Shown piece by piece: positions 9,891 through 23,180 of a DNA stretch of 64,000 nt. The first letter of the stretch is position 1, and each line of letters opens with the position of its first letter. The DNA comes from Ochotona curzoniae. Lineage: Eukaryota; Chordata; Mammalia; Lagomorpha; Ochotonidae. The stretch covers positions 20,550,001 to 20,614,000 of the forward strand of contig NW_024464918.1 in NCBI RefSeq assembly GCF_017591425.1. The letters run 5' to 3'. The translations under genes and the position numbers were made by a program. The notes below the pieces were generated by a model. It worked only from the letters and a program-made list of their open reading frames with translations. It was not told where the DNA came from and ran no database searches.

Positions 9891-12700
9891 ATACAGCTTT
9901 GTCTTCTTGGCTAACTCCCTGCACGCAGACCCAACCCCAAGCCTTAGAACCCTTTAGATTCCAAGTAGATCTCACCCTGTGCATCTCCAACACTCCAGAG
10001 GAGCGACACACCTCCCGCGAGTGATGTCGCGCCTTTACCGCCTATTTCCAGGTACGTGCATATATTTGCATGTTGTTACTTAGTCCACATGAAAATGCTG
10101 TGTAGACGTGGTCAGTGAGAGCTTCTTCCATCCGTTGTTCCTCGCACAGGCTCGAGTGATGCCGGGCTCTGTGTGACTGTCTAAAATGCTTTATTTCCTA
10201 AATACAGCAGTACACAGCACATGCTGATAGACACATATCCTTGTAACTATGTATACCACCCTGTAATCATAAAAACCCTTAATTCCAACTTAGCTCCCTC
10301 TCAACCTCACTAACCAAACATGGAGATTGTGAGAGCTTGAGAGTCCCTTGAGCCTTGAGGAATCACTAGATAATTCTGCCAATTGCTCAGATTCCAAGGG
10401 CTCTCCTAACTGGAGCTCAGATACGCTTTCCAGAAGGCTTCCAACCCCCTCCCCACCTCCGCCCTTCTCTGACGTGTTGCTGTGAAAGCTGCTTTGCATA
10501 GCTCCTGCAGTGTGATACATGACTTACCATTGTGCTGGGGGCTTCCTGTGGAAGCAGATCAGCCGGAAAATGGTAGTCATTTTCTTAAGATTCACACTTG
10601 GTGTGAAGACAAAAACAAGTCACAAAGCACTTGGCAGCGCCACGATGTACAGCTCCCTGGAGGGCCGCAGCATACGGAGACCCCTGCCGGTGGCTGTATT
10701 CCTCACTGCACACACGGCCAGGCATTCTGCCTGGGAGTTGGAAGAGCCTGGCACTAATGGAGAAAAAAGTGTGCACTCCCCCATCAACTCCCAGCAATAC
10801 ACCTTAAAATACAAACAAAACATGAAAAACATTCAGGTTATGAGATAATACTCTTGCTCCTGAGCAGCTGATATTAATAATGTGAACGCTAGACTTGTAT
10901 GAAAAAGCTCAGGATTGCTTCTCACAGCACAGTTTAAGAGAAATAGGTGTGATTCTGTCTCCCGGATATTTGCCTTTAGAGGATAAAACACTATTGATAG
11001 CTCATGAAGCAACGCTTCTTCTGACTGCTATAGGCCTCAAGAGAGCACTACAGATGGATGCTGTTATCCGACGGTGAGCATGGGGCGCCATCAGTCGTGC
11101 TTTCTAAGTGCCAGGAAGTGTGACCAAATCTTGACACAGGACTGCCCTCAGTTCTGAACGGACTCTGCCTACAGATGCTGCTCAAGTGGAGTCTGTATGA
11201 GTTACTTCAGTAACTTCAGCCCTTTGAAAGGCACGGACATTATTGCATTCCATTACACAAGACTCCACGCTATAAAATCGTCAGTAGGCAATGCTTGCCC
11301 CATGCATTTGGTGCCGTTGCACATAAACAGCAGGTAGGGCAAATTCCTAAAATAGGATTTGCACAGCAGCTCTGCTGAAATGTTCCAATGCAGAGTAAAG
11401 CCGTTAGAGGGGCCCTGCTGAAAAAGTGGTACAACATGCAAAGTCTCTTAATTTTGCAGGAGTTAAGAGGTTGAGAATAAAAAATTCAAAAGTAAGAACT
11501 AATTCTTGCATACAACCAACATTGCTAGGGTCAGCTTAGTCACCATGTTGAAACATTGCATTGAACTTCCTTTTAAAATGTATCTGTTAGATGTTAATCT
11601 GAAATATAAAATATTAAAATTTTCTACATTAAAAGCTCTGGGTATTCATAATTCAAATAGCTTCATCGAACTCTGTTTGGCCATAATTTTACAGTCATGC
11701 ATAATGGTGTGTTCCACCCATACTTGTACTGTCAAAGAATATCCGTAAGACAGAGTTCATCTCACTGCTTCATTTTCATAGTCCTAACAGGCCTGCTTAA
11801 GTGAATAGATATGGAGGCCTTCTGCATCAACTTTCAGCAGTTTCTTCTCAAATACAAGCGTCTCATTCCCTGTTGTTGCTTCAGACATGTCCCTGTTACC
11901 TTGCTTACACGTCCGCCACCCACCCTTGTTGACATATTCTCCTGTGGCAGAACTTACTCCTCCACAGCTTGCTCAGCCTGAAACACCGGTCCGGTGCTGT
12001 CCAATTGTTTTCTAAAGGGAATCTTATCAAATGCAATGTACAATTTACCATTTACAGTCATAGGAACGATCAGCCTGGAAAAAGAAGCTTAGACCCTTAG
12101 TGGATGAATCACGCTGTCTGATGCCCCTGTTCCTGGGTACACACGTTCATGGGAGGGGCATAGGAGAGCTTTGTACAGTTAATATTCTACCACAACATCT
12201 CACGGATAAATGTTAAGCCTTTGTAACGGTATTTCAGCTGCCCTTCTGACGTGCACTTATCTCTCTTCATTTTCAAGTGACATCCACAGTGGAGCGACAA
12301 TCAAATGCAGAAGGTATCTTTCATTATAAATTTTAGGTGGGCAAATATCTAAATATCTTTATAGAGGAACACTTACCTTTGCTAAGTCAATGTCAATAAA
12401 ACGTCTTTAATTTAACCTCTAGCCTACTGATTAGTAATTTATGATCACTGTGCCTTGGGTGGCGGGAGAGGAAAGGGCGTCTGTTTCCTGTTAGCATGGA
12501 AGCGGTGTAACTATGTAACTACTAATTTCTACGGAGTACACATTTCTGCGTTCCTTCCTGGTTGCATTAGCTGTTGGGGGGTATAGTTTCACAATGACCC
12601 CTACTTTCCAAATCACACACCTTCTATTTATGTCCTGTCTCAGTTCCAAATAGATCAGAGGTATTCTGGGTAGACCTGAGTGGAGGAGTAAACCCGCAGA
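9891..12700. other. Unique sequence, no gene recognised
   Basis: Long non-repetitive stretch with frames no longer than about 109 codons, none recognisable. Parts near 11500-11760 and 12180-12430 are AT-rich. No clear transposable element was identified. Confidence 0.5.
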
Positions 12701-12879
12701 CAGCAGCATGCCTGAATCACCATCTCACAGCTCACTGTGTGCTGGAGAGGGGATTCCACAGAAGAGAGTATCTCAAAACCTGCCACATTTGAACTACAAT
12801 GACCCAAGCAACCGAACAGCACAGAGGAAGCCAACATCATCACAAGACAGCCAAGAACTTCGGCATGCCTGTGACAATG

Positions 12880-13370
12880 AAGGCATTTTCAAATAGCTAC
12901 AAAGAAGTAACTTCCCACAAACAAGGCTTTCCTAAAGAAAAGTTAAGCCAGCAATCCTGTATACAGTATAATTGTGCCTCAGAATTAAGGGGCTTTAAAT
13001 CATTGTGAGCTCAACAAAATATGGAGCATCTGTTATGACAGGATCTACCTTATAAGAAATGCAGAAGGGAGCCCTGCAGGGTAAAGTGAAAAGTAACTTG
13101 AAACATTGTGAACAAATCAAGATCAAACTCAACTGACCGTATGGATGAAAGCTACTGGAACTGCAACATTGGTTTCTAATCGTACTTATTGCTTTCTCTA
13201 AACTAGTGCTACTCTTACCATGTACCATATAATCTGAGATTTTTCTAGGTAGTTTAAGAACTATTGCTGTGACGCATACTATATCTATTTATGTTAGTTT
13301 GTAAAATCTATAATAAAAAGAATGGCAATAAAGCTGTAAAGATGAGGTTTTTTTCCTCTACTGCTGACTA
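12880..13370 (+). mobile_element. Old LINE remnant, L1M/HAL1-like
   Basis: The segment around 13040-13085 (GATCTACCTTATAAGAAATG and following) resembles the conserved 'acctgccttacaagaaatgct' block of old mammalian L1M/HAL1 elements. It is followed by an AT-rich stretch like the HAL1 3' region. A similar block occurs at about 26225. No open frame survives. HAL1 and L1M cannot be separated by eye. Confidence 0.45.
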
Positions 13371-13959
13371 ATACAAATGTACAGAGCTGCAACTTTGTGG
13401 TAGACAGCGATTATGTATGACATGGCCATGGAATATACACAGAAGGAAATGAAAAGATAACATAGGAGATCAGATGTGACAAAGACATACACACGAAAGA
13501 CATCTACATAGCAAAAGCCCATTCAGAATCCCTTTAAAGGTAAAGAAAATCCCAAGCAAATAATAACCTGTTAATGAGACAGCCAGAATGTCTAATGCAA
13601 AACGAACAGACTTAAAGGGAGGAATCTAAAAGCAGTTAGTAAAGACTATATCAGAGTTAAATATGAAAAGGAAAAATACAAACAGCACAGAATCGGATTC
13701 CTCAAAATTGTCAACAGAACAGACAGCACTTTGAACTCCTGGCTGCTTCACCTAAAGTATGCAGGATACAGCCTAAAGACATAGAATCAGTGCTGCTACC
13801 ATTGTGAACAACCAGTGCACAACGTGGACATAGCCCGCCTTGACTGACTCATGAACAAGCACAAGTCTGAGAAGACCCCAGAGGGAGCTCAGGCAATCTC
13901 TTTGCATCTGATGCCGTTGCTAGGAATTAAAGGGAAGGGCAGTTTTCCTATTTTGTTCT

Positions 13960-15200
13960 GTAATATCAGTGTCATCCAATTACCGAAGTTATGCACCACA
14001 AACTCAGGAAAAAAAACCTACAGATACAATCTCAGAGTATTAATGTAGGCATGCTAACTATCAGGAACCAAATTCATCATCTTACTAAAAGATTATACAG
14101 AATGGTTCTGAAAAAGGAACTAGGTCATAGCATTGTTACATTAACACAAAAACGTTAAGAAGTTACTGTCTTGGGGCAGAACAAGCATTTCACAAAATTC
14201 AACACCTTTTCATGACAAACTATGAATGGGAAACAAACACCTAAAATTACCTTTTTTTGTGCATGATGTAACCATGTAGATAGAAAAACTAAAGACAATA
14301 TCAATAATAAGCACACCCTAGGCTTCTAGATTGGAAGATTTAATGTTTCTAAGATATCAGTGTTACCCAAAACAGTATACTAAATCTGCAATAAAAATTT
14401 TTAAATGAAAAACTTGTTAAAGGTAGTGTTCATAGAGTCAAAGGTTATCAGTACACATTGGGCTCTGGGGAGGAAAGATCTAGAAATTAATCAGTATAAA
14501 CTCCCAATTTTGAATATCAGAGAAACACATAGATACATCTTTTGAGGATAATACAGGATGTTCATCTTCATGCATTATTATGGAAATGCAAATAAATATA
14601 CCACTACACAGTGCAATACTTAACATTCAGAAATGCAGACAGGCCCAAATGCGGGTGAGGACACGGAACTGGAATCCTTATGTTCACAGCTTGGGGATGC
14701 AGACTACGGAATAGTGGTCTCCTTGGAAGACCACCTGGCCATTTGTTAGAACGCTAGACTAGCCTTCCCATCGGACCCAGCAATTCTGCTGCTTTATTCA
14801 CACCCAGACGAGCTAAGAGTTCATGGCCACAGAAAACCTATGCATGAATGTGTGCCCTCATTGCCATCACTGCAAGAGCTTGGACCCCGTTAAAATGCCT
14901 GTAGTGGGTGAATGGAGCAATGCCATCCCGAATGACCAGACAATTAGCCATCAACTTACAAAAACCATGGAGGAATCCCAACAGCAGAGCACTAAGTGAA
15001 AGCAGTTTGTCTAAAGCAGCGTTACTTTTGGTCCAATTGTTTGAGTCCAACTGCATAATGCGCTGCAAGAGGCATACCTGTGGAGACAGTAAAACAGGCA
15101 GGCATCGTCAGTGTTTGGGGGAGAGAGGAGGCACCAGTTGATGGAGCACACATGCAATAAAGGCACTAGGGTGGTGACCCCTGTCATCTAGGGGAGTTTC
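13960..15200 (+). mobile_element. Old LINE-1 (L1M) ORF2-3' end remnant
   Basis: Recognisable ORF2 nucleotide blocks occur in order. Around 14180-14215 is the CATTTCACAAAATTCAACACC block of the reverse transcriptase region. Around 14770 is GACCCAGCAATTCTGCTGC. Around 14970-15000 the AGAGCACTAAGTGAAAGCAG block matches the ORF2 end region, followed by 3' UTR-like sequence. The region is full of stops and deletions, so it is a dead fossil copy. Confidence 0.75.
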
Positions 15201-15349
15201 AAGGCAGGGAACCAGATGCCCATGGTCAGAATGGGCACGAGGCATTGCGGATTTGCCTAAACCCACAGAATGTGCAACCCTAATTGTTACAATGAACTCT
15301 AGTGGTAGCCATCATCTTTACTCAGCAGTAATTTGTCAATGTTACTCCT

Positions 15350-15593
15350 TTAAAAGTTAATTATTTTATGGAGAGAAAAGGAAAAATCCACCCTGAACTA
15401 GTTCACATCCCAAATGGCTGCTGCTAACATTGTGACTGGGCCTGATGAAGCCACCCAGGTCTCCCATGTGCGTGGCAATGACTCCTCAACAGGGTCATCA
15501 TACACAGCATTCAGTGCATTACAGGGGAGCTGCATCAGAAGTGGGACAGCACTGCAAGTGCTGGCTTGAGCCACTGTGCCACCATGCCAGCCC
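15350..15593 (-). mobile_element. C-SINE, old, antisense
   Basis: The tail side begins with TTATTTTATGGAGAG. Internal blocks include GGTCTCCCATGTGCGTGGCA. It ends at the SINE head CCACTGTGCCACCATGCCAGCCCC. Length is close to full, with moderate divergence. Confidence 0.75.
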
Positions 15594-17821
15594 CAACACT
15601 GCTGCCATTATTGTAACACACTGACCATATTAATATAAGGGCTGAATTATAGAGAAACTGTACAAAGAGGAACATTAGTGATGGGCATACTCTGTTTTCC
15701 TTCCGTAACTACTTCCAAAGCACTGTATTAACTGTTATTATGGAACAAGTTTTCACAAACCAAAGGATTTTCCAAAAATTTTCAAAGGCTATGCTATTTA
15801 ATCTGAACCATAATTTCCATGATATAGTTTATTAATATTGCATTGGAATCCATCCATGGGCAGTAGGGCTTATACCATTCAGAATTTACCTTCATATTTC
15901 AGGCTTCTCATTCTTACAGACATCAGTTATCACACATTTCTGGGGAGGTATTTTCTCTCCACCAAAGCCCAAAGGGGCAGACCCTAATATGGGAACAGTC
16001 TGTTCCTTACACCTCTGCTGTTGCTCAAAGTCAGCGTCTCCTTTTTGTCTCATCTAAATCTGCTCTTTAAGGCCAACCCCACAGACAGGTGTAGCCAGTT
16101 ATCATGAAGTCCTCAGGCCAACGTGGCTGTTCTCTTATTCCAGCACATTCCTCACATGCCTTTAGTGTGCAAGGTTTCCCAGTTTAATCTGTGTCATAGC
16201 TGCTGTTTCCATTATACCAACATTCTAAAAACACAGGTAACGGACATTTGCAATCTCAGCTTTTACCATGGATGCTTGGAGAAGAGCAGGCACTCAATAA
16301 ATACTGAACGAATTTAAACAAAAAAAAAAGATATGGAAGCTATAGGCAAAATACAGCTTCAGGTTCTCACCCTACAAACATAGAATAGCATTACAGATAA
16401 CTCAGGTAGTATTAAATAACAGACAAACGTACCAAGTAGCATCTGCATGAGGTTAATGAACTGTGACTAAAGGCATCAAAATGTGCGTTTCTGGATCTTG
16501 CACTGCTGGATATTGCTGGTGGTGTTGTCAAGTGATTGCCCCCTTGTATGATTTCTGTACAGCCACACAGGGGTCCCCTCTTCAGGAGCAAAGCCAACCC
16601 CAAGACCGCTGTATGTCTCCGGGAGAAGGTTAGAAACGTAAAGGGTCTCACTTTGCCACTTCTATTCTTCAAATCTGTTGCTCATTCCTAATACAGATGG
16701 AGCGTGCCAGAGTTCGATCTCATTGGCACGGTTTGGAAACAAATATTCCAAACACTGCTGGTCTAGCATTTTGGACTGACGCCTGCTGGCCTGGGAATAT
16801 CATTATTTCTGCAGACATTGATTGACCTGGGTGACTTTTCAATGAGCAAATGATTTTAAAAAAGTAAATCTAAGATGGAAACTGTTACATCTGCCAGGAT
16901 GAACAAAACATGTTCTTCTTTTACAATGTGTAACTGAAATAGTCTGCCAAGCATAAATCTTTCCAGCAATAATGAGAACGTATGACTCAGACGGGGTCAG
17001 GCACTTTTTTGGGGGGGTGGGTATTGAAGCCATCTACCTTTTTGCGAACTCTAAAACCACTTGTATGAGTGAGCAGCCAGCCAGCCAGTGGCACAACGGC
17101 ACATGCCATCTATGTTTGCCCACCCAAAATTCTTGCATCCCCTCCATGGCTGGTAGGGTCATTGTTTTGGGGATTGAGTTGCAAAGTATGGTTCCCTAAA
17201 GGTCAAAGCATGAATGGACATCAACTGTGTTAAAAATCTTTGCTTTTCCTTTTTCAATCCAAGTCTACCTTTCATTTTGAGGGACTGTGATCTGTTTGAC
17301 TCGGAGAAATCACACAGTTAAAACAAGCTTCAGAGATAAAGGACTCTCCTCACCCGTCAAGGCTAACTCTAAAGAAATGTAGGTAGGCTAGGGATGAGTC
17401 AGACATTTGATGTCTGAGCTTCTATGATTGCACAGGCAGGAATCAGCTTGTACAGCCTCGGTGCTGTCACTTGCTGCACAGAATCGATTCTGGCGACACC
17501 ATTTAGATATGTTAATGTTACAGTTCGAGATTAGAAAATGGCCTCAAATGCTGAAAAATACATGCAAATATTCCCCAGAAGAAACACAGTAGTCTAACAT
17601 AAATCTCATTAAAAATGGAACTTCATAGTGTGAGATTTTCACCTTTTCCCTGGGTAGACACTTAACAAACTGCATCATTCCTGTTCTTTTTAGGACCCAC
17701 ACTATACTCAGGATCTTATACATATGTGTATTTTATGTTCTGTAATACACATGTAGGATAATATTGATGGGAAATACAATGCCACTGGATAGCATGACAG
17801 CATTGCAAATTAAACCCACAC
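15594..17821. other. Unique sequence with a short ancient-repeat tail
   Basis: Mostly non-repetitive. At about 16288-16316, GCAGGCACTCAATAAATACTGAA resembles the MIR/L2 3' terminal block and is probably an ancient-repeat remnant. A G-run lies at 17011-17017. No gene was recognised. Confidence 0.5.
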
Positions 17822-17965
17822 CTGCAGCACTGGCACCAAATGGGCACCAGTTAGTGTCCTGGCTGCTCCCCTTTTGACCCAAATCCCTATTAATACATCT
17901 TAGAAATAGCAGAATACATCCCTGGGCTCCTGGCTTTGGCCGAGCCCAGCTACAGCTGTGTCTAC
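17822..17965 (+). mobile_element. C-SINE fragment, old, sense
   Basis: The blocks GCAGCACTGGCACCAAATGG, GTGTCCTGGCTGCTCC, GGGCTCCTGGCTTTGG and CCGAGCCCAGCT follow the order of the older C-SINE with deletions. The tail is absent. Confidence 0.55.
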
Positions 17966-18029
17966 ACCATGTCGGATTTCTCCTCAAGGTCTGTGTGCCC
18001 CTTACTTGGGAACATCTTACCCTCCATGT

Positions 18030-18320
18030 CCCACTGTTGATACTTCTTTAAATTCCAACACTCTCAAAGAGCTCCCTGGGTCATCCTGTGAAGTACACTC
18101 CCTTCCAGTCACCACCCTTTTATCCCACACTCCACAGAAACCATTGTTTTTGCAGTGTTCGCATTTGCTTACTTCTTGTTGGCTTAAGCCTCCTATCCCT
18201 GGACTGGAAATGCCATGAGGACAGGAATAGGAACCTTACGCAGGGGTTCAAACCTACCACTACTTAAGACAGTGACTGGAAAACAGAGGGCAAGTATGAT
18301 CAATGAGATCCTAATGGGGG
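18030..18320 (+). mobile_element. LINE-2 3' end remnant
   Basis: The order of blocks matches the L2 3' end: a pyrimidine-rich stretch, then GACTGGAAATGCCATGAGGACAGG (compare L2 'gactgtaagctccatgagggcagg'). After it come AAGACAGTGACTGG and a decayed 'caataaatg'-like end. It is an ancient, non-coding mammalian repeat. Confidence 0.6.
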
Positions 18321-19001
18321 CAGAGACTTCTGTTGAGGAGCATGGAAAGGCACTCCTGGCTTTAACCCAGGAAGGATTACAGGAGGTGGCGTGCAAACAG
18401 GAGAGACAATGAGGGCTGGGCATAGGGCAGAATTGGGACAGACGACAGGAAATGGACAGGAGGCGATGCAGACCTCCAGGACCAGCCCTCACCACCTCCC
18501 GTGGTCTGTCCACACTTGGCCTGCAATAGCATGAATTGCACTTACACTGCAGGTTCCTGTTAACGACTGTGGCTCCTCAGCTGCTCTGTGCCTGGACTGC
18601 CCTGAGTCAGCAAGAAGCCCCAGTAGCATCTTTGACAGGACTTTCAATAGAAGACCATAGTGTCGGGTTCCAAACACCATCATATCATAGGGAGCCGTGC
18701 TTGGCACACGAACGAGGCTACATCCAGGTAGCCAGTGCAATTAAAGTTCATTTTGGTGCACAGAGTGAGTGAATTGCATGCACACTGTCTCCCCTGGCGT
18801 GCATCTTCCACGAGCCTTTGGAAGAACCTACACATTATGTCAGGTATGTGTACAACTAGGACCAAAAGGAAGACGAGCTCAGCTGCACAAGTTGTCCCAT
18901 CTGTGACGTTTTCTGAACTCAGCACGGTATCCAGTAGCAGGCGTCACCAGGTATCAGGTAATGTTGATCATTACACTGAGCTACAAACCGGGATTTTCAC
19001 T
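18321..19001. other. Unique sequence, no gene recognised
   Basis: Non-repetitive DNA of mixed composition. Short frames on both strands show no protein-like character. Confidence 0.5.
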
Positions 19002-19081
<80 letters not shown>

Positions 19082-19109
19082 GTGTGTGCGTGCGTGTGTG
19101 TGTGTGTGA
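19002..19109 (+). repeat. Compound microsatellite (GA)n-(GT)n
   Basis: A (GA)n run at 19002-19078, interrupted by single ACA steps near 19010 and 19050, is followed immediately by a (TG)n run at 19079-19109 with CG interruptions. Slippage-prone and likely length-polymorphic. Confidence 0.97.
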
Positions 19110-21488
19110 TGGTGCAGAAATAAACTAGCTCTCCTTTGTAACTGTATCATTATTCCTGAGGCTGAGGGTTTGCAGACACACAGGTAGATTATTAAAACAG
19201 AGGCGTCAAAGGCATGTCGCTGTGGTCTCATTGTTTCCAGTCATTTCTCCAGTGCAAGACTGAGGGAAGGAGATTCCAAACGTGCCGACTACGGCAAAGG
19301 AATGGAAGGAGGATACCGCACTTGTGTATCTCCTTAGTGAGGCACAGGCTTCCATTAATACAGGCACATTTAAGCAAAATGCTCAAGACTTGGCCTGGAA
19401 GTAATTTCTCAAACATCCAAACTTGCATGTTTATTCTTCTAAATTGGCCATGTGGAGCTTCCTTTTTGCAAACTAGACCTATGGAAAATTTCAGTTTTTA
19501 CAGCCACTTAGTAAGTTACACATATGCAAAAATAATCAGAGGGCAGGCAGTATTTCCTTTTCATCTCCGTGACTTAAAAACAGCAAAGCAAGCTCGACTC
19601 ATGCATTCTGCAAACTTTCATCTCTCTCTCCAGCCCAACAGATCAAAAGGGCCATGTTACAGAGAGATGTGGGTGAGTGGAAACAGGCCATCAGATGGTG
19701 AGTTTGCCCTTCTTTTGGTTGCCACGTTATTAAAGAGAAAAGCAAAAAGGCCTGTTTTAAACTGTTACCAGTGAAACCAAAAACATTTCATGTATTTATA
19801 AAGCAGAGGCAATCTGTGCAATAGGCCTTCAAAAGTTCACTTAAATATGGATTATGAAAAATAATGTATGAATGAGAAGTTTTTTACACAGATCTCAACA
19901 TCTTAATTCCTCTGTATGAATTATTGAGGCATCCATGTTTTAACGGCAACATTACTACTTATCCTGCTTATTAACCAGGAGGATAATATTTTGAATCATC
20001 CAGAATATTTACAAATCACAAATACCTGTGCACAATCCCTACAGTTCCATTTAATTTTAGTAAACAAACTAGAAGTAGAGATTGTTATGATTCAGTGGGT
20101 CAACAGGAATGTTTTAATGAACTACATATTCTTGCTTTTTTGTCCTCTTTCGAATCTGTGACATGGTAATTTAGTGCCATGTAGAATTGGGTAAATTCTA
20201 TCATCTCAGAATTTAAAGAAGTAATTATCTATAAAAATGAGCCTAAAGGGGTTTTGCTTATTCATTTAAAGTTGCTATTTAAAAATAAAAAATGCTGTCT
20301 TTACTGTGAGGGTCATTGACTCGTGAGCAAGTGGACAAAGTATATATGTATATTCAATAGCAGAAGAGCATACCTTTAAAAATGAATGCAAAAATAACTG
20401 AAATGCCCTGATATTCCTTCATGTTACGCTGTTGAAATCAGCGTTACCAATTATGAAACACCACTTCCTTGACATGTTTTTAAGTAATCAGATGTTACAA
20501 ATAAGTTCTTTACATGTTTAGATTGTAAGATAATGTTTATTCTTACATATTCAATGCAGATACTTTAGAAAGCTAAACACGCCCATATTTGCTGTACAAC
20601 AAAACCCTGCTGGGCCCCAGACTCTGCACACACAGCCAGCTGCAGCTCCTGGCCTTTCTGCCACCCAGTCTTCCCCACTCTGAGACAGTCGTGTTGGCCA
20701 TAGTTAGACCCTGCCTTGGAGGTTAACTCAACTACCAAGACAGGCATCTGCTACGGTTTGGAATAAAGAGGATGCTGTAACTGTGGAAGCCATAAGGAAA
20801 AAAATAACTGACATTTTCCCCCCGTCTGATGGACAGGGGATCCCCACCAGCCTGATGCGTGTCAAATGGTAGCAGAGGGGCAGAAAAATCTGCACCGAAC
20901 CCATCCTCGGCGACACACTAATATTTTTACTTAAAGTATTTCTGCCCACCCCCCTTTTTAAAAGATGGGATCCATATTAGATTGCTTTCCAAAAAGCCTA
21001 CTTAGCACTTCTTCACATCTCAAACCTACCCACACCCAGCTTTTTCCATTGTGAACAAAGAAAGAGCCATACCCTATGATTTCCCATCTGTTACCGTCCA
21101 CCTCTCATTCTCCATTCTCACTTCATGTAAAACATTGTTAAAATAAAAAACAATGGGTTGATGGAGGTAAAGGTTTAATGAAACCCCTTTGTTTGGGCTT
21201 CAGAGTCCAGACTTTTTGAACTCCTTAACTCGGTCCTGATTTGATGCCAAGGGCACGCCTCCCTGTTAGCAGCACAGCTGTGAACAGAAATGGTGCCTGA
21301 CCACCTGCATGCGGATTACACACAGCCTGGGCTCTTCTGGGTAAGACCTGAAAGACACTTCTCTCTGTGGATGTGGAAACAGATAATGTGCATGATGCAA
21401 AGCACTGCACAGACCTAAAACACTGTAGGGTGAACTGAATACTTTCGCAGTTTTGCTACCAAATTTGCTTTTGAGTATCCTCTAGGCA
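19110..21488. other. Unique sequence, candidate conserved non-coding region
   Basis: About 2.4 kb lacks recognisable transposons. 19700-20560 is AT-rich with low repeat content, the kind of sequence that often proves conserved between mammals; conservation cannot be tested here. The frame at 19214-19774 (186 codons) is the longest ATG-initiated frame in the window. It has no recognisable domain, so I regard it as chance. Confidence 0.5.
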
Positions 21489-21660
21489 TTAGGGTTGGGG
21501 GCTCAGGTCTGGGCTCTGGTTCCAGCTCCCTGCTGAGGCAGCTCCCGGAGACAAGGGCCTGCCCCAGAAACGGGCAACACAGATGAATTCACGGAGCATT
21601 AGCTTTGCTCTGGCCTTCTGACTATCTCTGTGTATGAAATAGATAGTTCAATATTATTTT
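21489..21660 (+). mobile_element. Possible C-SINE fragment, strongly decayed
   Basis: GGCTCTGGTTCCAGCTCCCTGCTGA resembles the C-SINE middle, and the end near CTATCTCTGTGTATGAAATAG resembles its tail region. The part between them is too diverged for certainty. Confidence 0.35.
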
Positions 21661-22207
21661 TTAAAATTTTTATCTATTGATATAACCCAAGCCATAATGG
21701 TCAAGGAGATCTGGAAAAATGAAAAATCACATATGGATAATGACCAAAATGAATTAGCTTATAAAGGGAAGCTAAATCCTTAAAGTCACAAATCAAAGAT
21801 TAGTGCTTACAACTAAACAAACAGGTTTTGTCCACATGTTACCTACAGCCGTGTGAGTTAGAGCAGGGCAGTGAGGGGCAGCCGCAAGCTCAAGGCCAGC
21901 CCCGCTGTTTGCTGCTTTCGTTCCACTGAAATGGAAAAGATAAAAACACATCTCGACAATGATGCATCGCTTTGAAGTATTATATAGTCAGAAGGGCATA
22001 TATCCAAATTTTCCTTTGGGCATACTGGATTATATTTTCCAAATATTTTAATATAAATGCAGTCCCATTTAAATGTAAATTATAGATATGACATTTTAAA
22101 GTGCTAACCAAAAGGCATTCTACTGGGAAATATTGATGCAAAGATTGTCTGAGGAACATGTTTTGAATTCTCTCATTTCCCCACTTTGTATTCCTGCTGT
22201 GCTATTC
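21661..22207. other. AT-rich unique sequence
   Basis: AT-rich non-repetitive DNA with no gene signal. Confidence 0.5.
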
Positions 22208-22505
22208 TTTAAAAAAAAAAAAAAAGATTTATTTTTCTTGGAAAGGCAGATTTATAGAGAGCAGGGAGAGAGAAAGATCTTCCATCCACTGATTCACTCC
22301 CCAAGTGGCTGCGACGGCTGTGTCTTCTGGGTCTCCCACATGGGTGCAGGGTCCCAACGTTTTGGGCTGTTCTCTATTGCTTTCCCAGGCCATAAGCAGG
22401 GAAGTGTAAATGAAGTGGAGCAGCTGGGATATGAACCGCTGTCCATATGGGATCCCAGCAGATGCAAGGTAAGGACTTTAGCCAGTAGGCTACTGCACCA
22501 GGCCC
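22208..22505 (-). mobile_element. C-SINE, near full length, antisense
   Basis: It begins with an A-run and AGATTTATTTTTCTTGG (tail side). Typical blocks follow: TTCACTCCCCAAGTGGC, GGGTCTCCCACATGGGTGCA and GCTTTCCCAGGCCATAAGCA. It ends in the tRNA-like head (CATATGGGATCC ... CACCAGGCCC). Moderately young. Confidence 0.92.
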
Positions 22506-22789
22506 TCTCTGCTATCCTTTTTAAGAGCTTTAGTCCCATTAATTTTGCTCCTTTCTTTCCCTTTCAGTTTCATCCATTTTCTTTTCAGCTTACAATCTGT
22601 TCATATCATTTCATCAACATTTTTTTCTAGTATCTCCATTTTCCTTACATTATTTTATCACAGACTCCAAACACCAACATTCAATAAAATCAGAAAGGCT
22701 CCTCCATGTCTCTGTCAGTATTGCTTAGTGCTGCCAGAGATAAGGAAACCTGGCCATACGATACCAACCACCACTGAGTGTCCTATTAT

Positions 22790-23180
22790 TTGTCCATTCA
22801 TTCCTTTAACAGAAGATGTATTGAGTGCCCGCACTGTGACATATTTGGGATGAGCTGCAGTTATTAAGGGAGGCATATCCCTTACCCCGGCGGAGCTTCG
22901 AGCCTGCGAGAGCAAAGAGATACCGAAACAGCGCATTGCTTCGCCATCTGATTCAATTGTGATAAATGTTAGCAAGGCAAAACGCACACAGCATTCTAAG
23001 AGACCTGAAGAGGGCAAGGCGGCCTCACCAATGTCTGCCTTCTCCGGAGAGGTGACGTGTGGGATGAGGGCAGGGGCTTTCAACAAATGGAGGTGGGACA
23101 GCGGGTTCGTGTGGATGAGGGCACTCCTGCAGCAGAGACGTGCACCTTTTGAATGGGCCGTGGGGGGCAGCCACTGACCC
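22790..23180 (-). mobile_element. LINE-2 3' region remnant, antisense
   Basis: The start (CCATTCATTCCTTTAACAG ... TATTGAGTGCCCGCACTGTG) matches the reverse complement of the L2/MIR-type end. The following blocks (CGGCGGAGCTTCGAGCCTGC; CGGAGAGGTGACGTGTGGGA; GAGGGCACTCCTGCAGCAG) match the reverse complement of the L2 3' end in order. The 176-codon minus-strand frame here overlaps this fossil and is not a gene. Confidence 0.6.

Noticed and set aside
19214..19774. 186-codon open frame on the plus strand, the longest ATG-started frame
   Set aside because: No recognisable domain, no compositional bias, no splice or poly(A) context, and overlap with shorter frames on the other strand. Chance is expected at this length in 64 kb.
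22133..22630. 165-codon open frame on the plus strand
   Set aside because: It runs through the antisense C-SINE at 22208-22505, which supplies most of its length.
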